This document shows, one piece after another, positions 15,601-25,800 of a DNA stretch of 64,000 nt. Every line of letters starts with the position of its first letter. The first letter of the stretch is position 1. Origin of the DNA: Talpa occidentalis. Lineage: Eukaryota; Chordata; Mammalia; Eulipotyphla; Talpidae. The notes beneath the pieces are model-generated. The model was given only the letters and a program-made list of their open reading frames with translations. It did not search any database and had not been told where the DNA came from. Position numbers and translations under genes: made by a program. Location of the stretch: positions 148,556,149 through 148,620,148 of the forward strand of contig NW_023603184.1 of the NCBI RefSeq assembly GCF_014898055.3, in the 5' to 3' direction.

Positions 15601-17787
15601 GTTTTTCTTGCCCTGTTAAAAACACCATTCATGAAATACTGACATTTCCAGACATGGAAAGTCTGCGTCCGGGCGAGTGTGCTGCTCCTGTCCAGGAGTT
15701 GGCAGCAGACACGCGCTGGTGAAACTGGGAAATAGTCATGCAATAAGAGGTTTACGGATCAGATGAAGAATTGGTTTGCATTTCTCTAAATTTAGTGACT
15801 TCACACAAACAGTATTACCATAGAGATAACCGAAATGAAATGATCTCAAGAGCAACAAAGCAGACGACATCAATGAGCCCCGTGTTCTGTGACAACAACG
15901 GCCATCCGCCTTTACTCGACCTCCTCCCAACAACTCCTGCTCCCAATGCTGAATTTTATACACATTTCCAGGGGCTGGATAAGCAAAGCCATAGGCGCTG
16001 TCCACTGAGCACCGTGTTTTTGAACCCCTTCACTAATAACTCTTGTGGAAGCAGCAGGCAGATGCTGGAATGGATGCCGCACACATCCTGAAGTCCTCGC
16101 AGCCTGGATTTCCGTGTAGGGCCAAGATGGAACCTCGAGGTTTATCAGATGTGATGGGACCTGCAGAGGCATTTTTTAGATCATTGCCTTGGAGCTCTGC
16201 TCAGCGCCTGCTCGAGCACCGGGTGCAAGTATTCATGGCAGCCGGTGAATCTGAGCAATAGAAGATTCTAGGCTCGCCCCAGCAAGCTACACAAAATCAA
16301 TAGCCCTGAGCTGGCAACATCATTTTACTGCTGTCTCCTTAATCTCCTCTACTCTTCAGCAATTCCTTTTATTATTACTGTTCATCGTAATGAGACCCGG
16401 GAGTTGGGAGCCAGATGGCGCCGTTAGTTAAATCTGAAAGATTCTAATGGAATTGGGTGCAAGGCAGGTGAAGAGTAACAGCATTACAAATCTTAGGGAT
16501 CATCACCCCGTAACACTGCTCTGTGTGCCTTTCACACACCGCCAGTGAGTACAGGCGCCAGCGAGACTCCCAGGGGCTCCAGCCAGGTGTGCTCACTCGC
16601 CACCCACTTGCGTGACCCGCCGGCACTTGCGTGTGCCCATCTGGTGTCTCAGCAGAGTGTAAACCAGACTGACGTGGTCCCTCCTCATGGAGCCTGCTAG
16701 AGACAACTCAAACGTGCAAATCACACTCTTGGTGCAAAGCAGTGGGAGGAGGGAGCAGAGAGTTGATGTGGGGTAGCCGGCCCTGGGGGGTGGGCAGAAG
16801 ACACGACACGGCTGCGGACAGCCTGGGAAGCTCAAGGGGGTGCTGTTTAACCTGAGGCCTGAGTGATGGGGGGTGCTGCCTGGGGGAAGTGGGAGGTGGT
16901 TGTCCTGGCTCTTTGGAAAAAATAGCAGGTGGAGGGCCCCAGGCTGCTCGGTGTCCCCGAGCAGCTGTCAGGACCCCTGTGCGGCTGGACCTAGTGGGGG
17001 GGGGGGTCGGAGGAGAAGAAGGAAGATGCTGAACCGGAGATGTGGCGTGGGGTGAGCCATCGGGCTTGCTGCTCCCGTGCCTTGGAGCTGGTGTGCCGAC
17101 AGGGGAGGCGTTTGCCTCGAGGAGGTCCATATTCACGTGCAGTCGTCAGAGGCTGATTTGACCGTTGTTAGCTCCGTGCAGGGGGCGGCAGAGGGAGGCG
17201 ATATCTGGATGAACAGAGTTGCCTTCCAGTGCTGCAGGAATTCACGATTTGCATCATTGCGGCTCACGCCGGTCACAGCTGTCGCGTGGAATCTACCAGC
17301 GCCTGTCTCTCCCTTCCTCCCCTCCCTTCGCTCCTTGTCGGCAGGGAGCCTGGCGGCCTCTGCAGACACCCCTACGCCCATGGACCTTGGGGTCAGGCTG
17401 CTGTCCCGCCACGGTTTCCTTTCTGCTCGTTCCTCCTTCTCTCCGCTGGAGGCTCCTGCGTCTGTCCAGGCCCACGTCCAGAGACGCACCCCTGGGAGGC
17501 GCAGTCGGAGGGAGAAAGCGGCCACGCTCCCCGCCGGTCAGGGAAGCCTCTCTGAGCGCCTCCGGGTCCTGCTGTGATGGCTGTTTCCTCGGCTGGCGCT
17601 CACATCTGCCTCGTTCAGGCAGGTGGCCGGATTGCTCCAGAGCTCATCGCGATGGTCTCAGCATCCTGTCTTCCACGGGGCGGGCGCGGCCATGTGCAGG
17701 GAGTGGAGTTGGGACGGATGACCGCTGTCCACTGAGGAGGCGATTCGCCAAGTGCTGTCCGAGGCTTTGTGACTGACTCGCGGTTGT

Positions 17788-18130
17788 TGGTGTCATGTGT
17801 CAATTTAACTTTGGTGCAGAGAGTTGATCCAACATCACTCTGCATATTTCTGTGTTGCTCATGTTTCCATCAGGAGACTCTGAGCAAAGCAGATGACATT
17901 CCATCGTGTGGGCGGACCTCATCTGACCGGTTGAAGCCCTTTCTAGACAGGCCTGGCTTCCCTGAGCCAGCAGGTATCCCGGCCCTTGAACTGCAGCCTT
18001 CCAGGTTGCCAGGTGCCGCCCACCCTGCAGCCTCCACCTTGGTGTGCCAGTTCCTTAAAGAAATCTCTCTCCTACCATGACCGATAATTTATTTATATAC
18101 ATATATACACATATAAAGTGCTTTTAAAGA
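17788..18130 (+). mobile_element. Old LTR-like repeat with AT-rich tail
   Basis: It starts with GTCATGTGTCAATTTAACTT. Further blocks are GAGCAAAGCAGATGACATTCC, GTGTGGGCGGACCTCATCTG, ACCGGTTGAAG, GCCAGTTCCTTAAAG and AAATCTCTCTC, with a final TATATA-rich stretch. This is a common mammalian interspersed family whose exact name I cannot assign. An antisense relative lies at 23.27-23.50 kb. Confidence 0.6.
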
Positions 18131-18727
18131 TATATATAAGCTATTTATCCCCACTGTCTATACTAGGAGGTGGTTCAGAGTGGGGCCCACGCCCACGGGC
18201 AGGCGGCTGACCAGTGTGAGACCAGGGCTCCCGGTCAGGTGTATTTTTTCCACACCAACCTCCTTTGTACCCCATTGGCCCCTCCCCCCCCCTTTAATTT
18301 CAGAGGCCTCACTTGGCTGGTCAGCGTCCACTAGTTTCTTAAGCATTTTGCATGGCTGAGTGTCTGCTGTTTGTCCAGTACTTGCTTTGTCCTTTTGACC
18401 TGCTTTGCTGCATGTCATTCCCTCGAGCACCTTCATTTTGCTGTCAGTGGCGTTTCATCTTTCTTCATGGCTCGACAGTCTTCCACGAGGTGGATAAATC
18501 ACGTCTCCCTCACCCAACCTCCAGCCGGAGGCGCGGAGGCTGCGTCCCCATCCTGGCTGTCCTGAGGGGGGCTGTGACAGATGCTGAGCACAGAGGCTGT
18601 GACTTGGGTTTCGTGGCCTCGGAGGCAGGTCCTCCTGAGTCACGGCGGCAGGGCGGCTTCCCGCGTGGGCCCTGGGAGGATAATCTCAGTGACTGGCTCG
18701 CAACTCCACGCGTCTGCATCCACGCTG

Positions 18728-18825
18728 AAAGGAACCTCTCTCTCCCACCATGTCTGATGATTTATCTACGTATACAGATACGTTTAAATTTATATTTACA
18801 TATAAATACATTTATATACAAATAT
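18728..18825 (+). repeat. Second copy of the LTR-like 3' tail
   Basis: AAGGAACCTCTCTCTCCCAC, CATGTCTGATGATTTATCTA and the following (TA/TTTA)-rich stretch parallel 18055-18130 of the neighbouring element. This suggests a second, truncated insertion or a partial segmental duplication about 670 bp away. Confidence 0.5.
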
Positions 18826-19217
18826 TTTTTACAAGGACTCGCGACTCTGGGGGGTCTGGTGTCCCTGAGAATCACTGGCCTGCGAGCCCCTTAGTCTCCC
18901 AGGACGGCACCCGGTAGCAGGGAGCAGGGAAGGCTGGCGACAGGGCCCTGCTTCTCGGGGGTTGTGTCCTTTCTTGGCCTACTGAAGGCCTACATATTAA
19001 AAGACCTCGGTTACGGCCCTAATTTCCAGAAAGACCTTGAAATAACCACTCAACTTCCATAAACAGCAAGTGCAAGGGCTTCTGGGGCAGGAGACGGGAT
19101 TTGGCAGATGGGCGTTTAAACTGAGCTGTTCGGTTGAAAATAAGGTTACTCTCCCCTGCCCCAGAGATTAAAATATAAAGAAGTCAGCAGTGCGTGTGGA
19201 TGAAATGAAAACACAGA

Positions 19218-19490
19218 GGGCCTCCCTGGTGGTGCAAGGGGTTAAGCCTGAGCACTATGAAGCTATCCGCAGCCTCTGCAGCACGAGTTTGATTGATCCC
19301 CGGCCAGGGAGCTACCCACATGGCGCAGCAGACCTCTCCTGCCTCACCCGCTGCCGCCTCAGCAGTGGACTTCAGTAGACCCACCTGTTCTGCTCCCCAC
19401 TCTCTCTGGGGAATCCTCTCACCCTCTGCATCTCTGGCCTGTACCCCAGTTCTTGTATGCATAAATAAATAAATCTTTTTTAAAAAAGAA
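19218..19490 (+). mobile_element. tRNA-like SINE, full-length-looking, upstream of SPP2
   Basis: The element starts GGGCCTCCCTGGTGGTGCAA with an A-box-like segment and has a B-box-like GAGTTTGATTGATCCCCGG about 50 nt later. It ends in ATAAATAAATAAATCTTTTT. Near-identical flanks (AAAACACAGA before, AAATCACAGA after) look like a target-site duplication. A second copy is at 45273. It does not match the pig, whale, horse, dog or bat SINE heads I know. A camelid-type SINE is possible but unverified. Confidence 0.85.
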
Positions 19491-19788
19491 ATCACAGAAA
19501 CCAAACAGCACACACAGAGGCCCTGGGCCTCTGGACGTCTTTGTGGGCTAAAGTCCCCTGCCGAGGTCAAAACTGCAAAAGTGGCCTCCAGCTGGAACCT
19601 TTCCCGAGGGAAGGCGGAGGTGAACTCTGACCTCGGGGGCAATTGTTTCTGGTTCAGCTCCAGGCGCTTCAACCGGTGAGAGCAACCAGGTCCCATTTGC
19701 TCAAGATCCGCTCCCAGGGGGCCCTGTCACCCCCAGACACGCAGAGCGACAACCTCCCTGGCTCAGATTTGAGGAGATTCTCGCCGGG
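19491..19788 (+). promoter_or_regulatory. SPP2: SPP2 proximal promoter and 5' UTR (putative)
   Basis: About 300 bp separates the SINE tail from the SPP2 start codon, and any core promoter must lie here or within the SINE. No TATA box is obvious. A forkhead-like AATTGTTTCT at 19641-19650 and a TGACCT half-site at 19627-19632 would suit a liver-expressed gene, but such short motifs occur by chance. Confidence 0.35.
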
Positions 19789-19855
19789 ATGGAGCAGATG
19801 GTGGTGCAGATACTGATTCTATTTGCTCTTGGGGCGAGCGCCCCACTTTGTGCAG
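19789..19855 (+). CDS. SPP2: SPP2 coding exon 1 (signal peptide)
   Basis: The exon encodes MEQMVVQILILFALGASAPL and CA, plus the first base of a Gly codon, with donor GTAGGA at 19856. I recall human starting four codons earlier (MISR). The aligned upstream codon here is GAG (19774-19776), so 19789 is the first usable in-frame ATG. The hydrophobic core remains intact. Confidence 0.92.
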
Positions 19856-22800
19856 GTAGGAGCTCGGGGGACCCAGGCCAGCGGGGCCTGTCCCGGCCCC
19901 GTCCTGTCTCACTGTGTCCCCGTGTGCCCTGCGCCCAGGCTTCCCCGTGTACGACTACGAGCCGTCCTCCCTGAGGGAAGCCCTCGCGGCCTCTGTGGCA
20001 AAAGTGAATTCCCAGTCGCTGAGTCCGTACCTGTTCCGGGCGTTCCGAGGCTCCGTCAGAAGAGTGAGTTCTTCTTATTCCTCTTTACTCTGCTTCCCGC
20101 GCTTTCTTCCTTGTGTCAGGCTGGGGGGACTCTCTTTCCTTTTCCAGCAGAAGAAGGTAACAGCTAGTTTTCTCGTTCCACGGCTTTTGCTAGAGAAAGG
20201 ACCGTGTTCATCTTCCAGCTACTTGGGACGCCCCGTTCTTCTGCGGCTTCTTCCCTCTGGCCTCGTTTCCTGCTTCCAGATGTCCTCTCCATGCATCCTG
20301 CCCTTGAATCCAGAGCCCCCGGCTCCTCTTGGGAGGTTTTACTAAAAACTGCTTGTCTGTTAGAAATGAGGCTGATCCACACTCAGCACCGCGCCTCGCA
20401 CTTCCTCTGTCGACTTGGTTCTAGTGTGTTTCCTGTTGGCCTCTTGGCCTCGGAAATAGGCAAAGAAGAAGCCCTTGGGCTTGCAAGGACTGAGCCTGGG
20501 CAGGCAGAGATGGCCTTCAAGGGCAGGGACGAAACTGGAGAGCAGTCACCTCCCTCCTCCAGGATTCCCAGGCAATGGCACGGCCCGGTGGGGCCACCGA
20601 GCGAGGAGGAACAGAACGGCTCTCGAGGTAGCTCAGGTTGAGACAGCAGAAGGGGGGTCCACAGAGCCCTGAGCCCTGGGATGAGACTCCGTGCCCGGTC
20701 ACAGGGGAACTGGATGGAGGCCTGAACAGGACTCCAGGGTGGCGATTGGCACAGGTCATGAGGGTGAGGGCTATGCTTTATTAGGTGCCCAACCCGGAAG
20801 GTGTCTCAGCCAGCGCGGGGTCACGTGGCTTGGACGCCATGGATGGAGGCGCTGCCAGAGACGCGTGTCCGGCTGTCAGGTCAAAGGGGAATCCTTTTGG
20901 AAGCATAGTGGACAGTACTGGGCCGGCACACACTGGTTGCTTTGGTTTCTATCTGTTGCCTTTAATGAAATCCCCTTGCAGTGTGGAGGCGCCCACGTCC
21001 TCTTGCCAAGCTGACAGATGAGCCATTGAAATTACTTGTAATCTAGCTAGTGCTCACTGCAGAAGAAAGTTAGCAGCTAATTAAATGAATGAGAACATGA
21101 GGACAAGTCCGGAGAGAACCAATTACTGGGACCATGGAAATCTGGCCTGGTATGAGGCATGGCCACCAGCACATTCTGGCAGAGCACTGTATTGGTACCG
21201 TAGAGCTGAGTCCAGAGACATGTGCACCTGCAAATAAGCACACGTATGAGTATGTGTGATCCTTAATGAGTCCGTAAATAACAGATGTCCCTTGTAAACT
21301 GCTATTCTTTCTGGAAGTTTGCCTGTTCTTTCTCCTCCCCACACTCTTCTGACTGATTCAGATTCATTGGTCAGCCACATTCACCATGCCCCCCAAAACA
21401 ATGCCATTTCTTCTCCCACTAGAAGGGAGACCCTCCTCCTTTGCTCTCTCTCACTATATTCCTCTCTTCTTAGGGATGGTTCACATTTTGCCCTATTGTG
21501 CGAGTTAGTCATGCTTTCTGTAAATGCCCTATGGAAGGTTCCAAGTATTCCGCCTCCTTCCATGCTAGCAGACGCGAGAGATACACTCGGGCCAGCAAAG
21601 TCCTCGGGAACGAGATGAAGCAACAGTTCACGGCACTGAGGCTACAAACATCCTCAAAAGAAGGAGTAGAAATGAGTCTGAAACATTTGGAAAAATATTC
21701 ATGCTCTCTGATAGGCGAAGGAAAAAAAATTGAATTAAAACAAGCAAAAAGAAAGACTAACAAGGTGAAAAGGAAGACTCAGATGCTGCTGCAGAGAGTA
21801 TAGATTGTTAAAAATTATCTTTGGAAAGAAACTTGGAAATATGTGTACAGCATATCTGCAAGCAAATTGAACTTAAAAAATAGCAAATATTTATAACTCT
21901 TGACTTATATTTCACTTCCAGGAATATGTCCAAAGGAAATAAGAGGTTGGGTCATGTTTATACATGTGTGGGTGTTTGGGGCTAGAGTTCAGGAGACTTG
22001 GGGCAGAGGGTCAAGCCCAGCTACTTTATCCTGAGTTTGCTTCATAAACCTGGGGCGACCCCAGTTGCACATCAGCATCACCTGGCAGCCTGAAACATTC
22101 CTGATGTCCAGGAGGGTTGGTGTTCTGATTACACCCCAGTATCTGGGGTTGGGGCTCATGTTCTCATAGGTTCTGCTGGTCATTGTTCTGCGCAACTAGA
22201 GTTAAGAGCCACTGGATGTGGGTCAAGGCTCTTGCTACTGATTTAAAAGTGTGACCTGAGCTCCAGGATGAAAGGAGGGTGGGAGAAGATGGCCGTGACG
22301 TCAGCAATGATGGTTTCCTCCATCCAGCGTTGACATTGGGTTCACACACTTTCCCTCAGAGGACACAGCTGGAGGAAAGAAAGGTGGGCACAGATCTTGT
22401 TCTGGGGACCAGGGAAGAAGAGGATGGATGGAGCTGTGATTCCAGAGATCTCAGGGTCTTCTGGGGAGAGTGGGAGAGGAGGGAGGGAAGCAATAAGAAA
22501 GGGTGCACAATCACATAAATAAAGTGGAGTCAATTTTTGGGAGTGGAGTGTACTATGGGGAAAACCAAGCAGGTGGATGGATGACTAGCCTGGGCTGGGC
22601 TGGACTGCTGACCGAGGGAGCAAAGGTCTGGTGGCGGTGGCCGTATTTGAGCAGGATGCACTCGGTGCCCAGGTCCAGTCATGGAGAAACCAGGGGGAAG
22701 CCCTTGAGGGAGAGTCTGACTAGACCCAAGAAGCAGGTGAGGTCAGAGGGGTGGGAACTGCTGGGTCAGGCTTTTGAGGAGTTTGGGGTCTGTTATAAGG

Positions 22801-25800
22801 ACAATGGGCGGCCTCTGGGGTGGGGAGGGCCTGAAGACCTTTGCCATTGTCGGAAATCTCTCCACTGTGAAGTGGGGTGTGGCAGAGGGGCTGAGAGAGC
22901 AACTGTAGGAAGCAGACATGACAGATGGCAGCTGAGCCTCCTGAGAGGTACAGGGAGTGGATGGAGTCTAGGACATTTGGGGGCCATGTCACGCACAGGT
23001 TGGGGCTTCTTTATGTACCTGTGGCCCTTTCTGTCCATTTTTACCTTTCATCTTTTTTTGTTGTTGTTGTTTGCATTTTTGCTTTCTAAGCCTTTCTTAG
23101 CCAACTGTACCAAATATTTACTTTTTGTCCAATAATAGGGGATTACTTTGAAAAAACTAACAGAGAGAGAAATGAAGAGAAGGAGAGGGAGAACTGGTTC
23201 ATGCTATTGTGGAGGTTTGCTAAATTCAAAATCTCCCGGGCAGGACACTAGGCTGGAGGGCCAGGGAGGAGTTGCAGTATGAGTCCTCCCAAAATATTAT
23301 TTCTTCATCCGGGGGAGGTCTATCTAGTGTATTCAGGCCTTCAACTGATTGGGTGAGGCCCACCCCACACGGGAGGGCAACCTGCTTTCTCAGAGTTCAT
23401 CAATGTTTCTGTTAGTCACAGAAACATCTGGAATAACACTAGACTCAATAGCAGGATGCTGTGGCCCAGCCAAGTTGACACTTAAACGAACCATTCCAAC
23501 TGCCAAAAGTTGTTATGGGCTTTTGTTATTAATACAGTTTGATATCTTTTTGAAATTAAAAAACCCAATATGCTCAATTAAAAAAGTCAGGAAATACAAG
23601 AAAGGGAAACCAGAAAGGAAGGCCCATTGCTCATTCCCCTGAGGTCCCGCTATGGACATGTGGGGGGGAGATCTTTTGGGACCTCTTTCTCTTCATATCC
23701 GTGCACAAAATATTTTTTTATTATTAAAATATTGTTATTATCAACATTCTCTTTATGTATTTTAAGGCTTTTTTTGTGAGGTTGCATTCATTGAGGTAAT
23801 GTTGATTGGCATCACAGTACATGTCTTAAAATATATTTTTTAAAAGAGATAAAGGCCCGGACGATAATGCTGAGTATAAGTTTATTCCAGCCGCAACGCT
23901 GGCTTCTGGATTTCTCCACTTGACTTCTTCGTGTTGTGTGTCCGCTTGTCCTGCCTTTTTCAAACTACACAGAGAGGACATCACCAGCTGAGAGTGTGCT
24001 CAAATTAAAAAGCAAAACCGCTTTTCTCCAAATGCTGGAAAAAGCGCAGAAACGTGCTAAGAGGGGTGAAAAAGATTGCAACCTCATCTCATAGCTCAAA
24101 AAAAATTATCAGGACTCAAAACACCCCCACGTTTTCATCCTTTAACTGAGCTTTTGTGCTGCCAGTTTGGTTTCATCAAGCTGCTTTAAGGGAAGTGGCT
24201 GAAGCTCCTGCCCCAGGGACAGGAGGGCAGAGCTGACGGAAGAGCTTTAATTTCTCTATGAGACTCAGATTTCATATCTAAAGTTTAAAAATTATAAATA
24301 AAAGAGGTAGTGAATAATGATGTGGTTGAATGTTTAGTCCAGTTGTTTCCAGAAAACTCTACCGTGTCAGCACTCCTCATCCCGTGTGGGAGACACGAAG
24401 ACCCAGATCTGAGCTTGGCGTCTGCCACTTGCATCTGGGACAAATGGGGTACCTGTGCCTATGCGTGGTTTTCGCTCTCAGAGTGTTCCCCCCCCGTTGA
24501 CAGAATGTGCTATTGACTCAGTTTGCCATGGGAGGGGCTCCAGAACTGGAGGGAAGAGCTCCATGGAGCCTGGGGGTGTTGTTGGCTACTGGGCGGCGGT
24601 GGGTGCCCATCTGGCTGCCCTGCTGCCATCTTGTTCCTGCCCCAGCGTGTCTTTTCTCTTCACACAGCCCCAGTGATTCAGAGCTTCTGTCTTAAATCCT
24701 TGAGGAACTTCTGGCTGCAACAGCAATGACCCCTAAACACCTCCCCATGGGCTCCAAGGCCAAAGATTAGGTGACATACCCCATCTCTGAAGCATCATGG
24801 TGAATGTTCTCCTGCTCATTTTGCTCCAGTGACAGCCAGACTTGTGCTGCCCGAGGACGCCAATGGCTTCTCCCCCAGCCTTTCCAGCCTTCAGCTGAAC
24901 AATCCCTTCCTGGGGGGGATTTCTCTGGCATGTACTTTAAAGTAGCTGCTTCCTCCCTCCACCTTGCCACCACCTTGTTTTCCGTCATGCATTGCACCAT
25001 CTGGTTTCCTTTAATGTGTATGCTCTGTGGCGCCCCACTGGACCCCAAAGTTTAGTGGACTCTTCCCCACTCTGCCTCTGGTGCTGGCACACTGTGGACA
25101 CTCAATAAGTTGGGGGGAGGGAGGGCTTCATGTCATCAGGACGTCACAGAGTCATCAGGAGATTAGGAAGCTCCTCTCAGTATCGCACCCTTGGTGGAAA
25201 GGATTAGAAAATTGTGTGAATTCACTCACAGGTCAGGGCTGGTGGCCAGAAGAGGGCTGGATTACCCGCTACAGCAGAGGGTCCTGGGAATTACTGAGAA
25301 GTTCTGGAGCATTCTTTTAGTTGTAGTTTTCTGTCCAGTAGTTTTGTGGACCCCTCAATACGTAGCTGTTTCGGGTTAAAGACACCTTATTACATTGTTG
25401 ATTTGTTGACGTCCTCATGGCCAGCAACACTGTAACTCATGCCTGGAGGACATGTGACATAATTGCCCTCAAGGATGCTAGACAGCATCCCAACACTATG
25501 CTTGGAAGCCATTTTAAATAGCAAACTCACCCAAAAAAAGCACAAAAATGCACCAAAAAAAAGTGACACAGAGTAGACCATGAACATGACAGTTGTTCAC
25601 GGGGTGAGCACTGGCTCAGGGAGCCAGAGGTCCCCTTATTTGACCTCATGTGGGGACACATGCATCTGGAGTCTCAAAGCTTTGGCCGTCCTGCCCATGT
25701 CTGGGATGGTGGTGAACGGACCTTGCATTTTGATTTCGAGGTAGAAAATAAACCTTAGTGAGCAAGAAAATTTGCAAACAGAATCTGCAAATAACACGGA

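Larger units (their letters stand above)
8891..19217. other. TRPM8-SPP2 intergenic region
   Basis: About 10.3 kb without a supportable gene. It holds MIR, L2 and MER5 fragments, an LTR, a second LTR-like element with AT-rich tails, and two short tandem duplications, listed separately. The stretches 8.9-11.1, 13.0-14.1 and 15.6-17.8 kb show nothing I can name. Open frames here, such as 10710-11246 (-) and 17077-17776 (+), are not similar to known proteins. Confidence 0.7.

Noticed and set aside
17077..17776. Overlapping 166-185-codon frames, considered as a novel gene upstream of SPP2
   Set aside because: Three phases are open at once in GC-rich DNA, a sign of composition and not of coding.
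22503..23135. 210-codon open frame (+) within SPP2 intron 2
   Set aside because: Repeat-derived text with no family match. It lies in an intron and has no acceptor/donor context.
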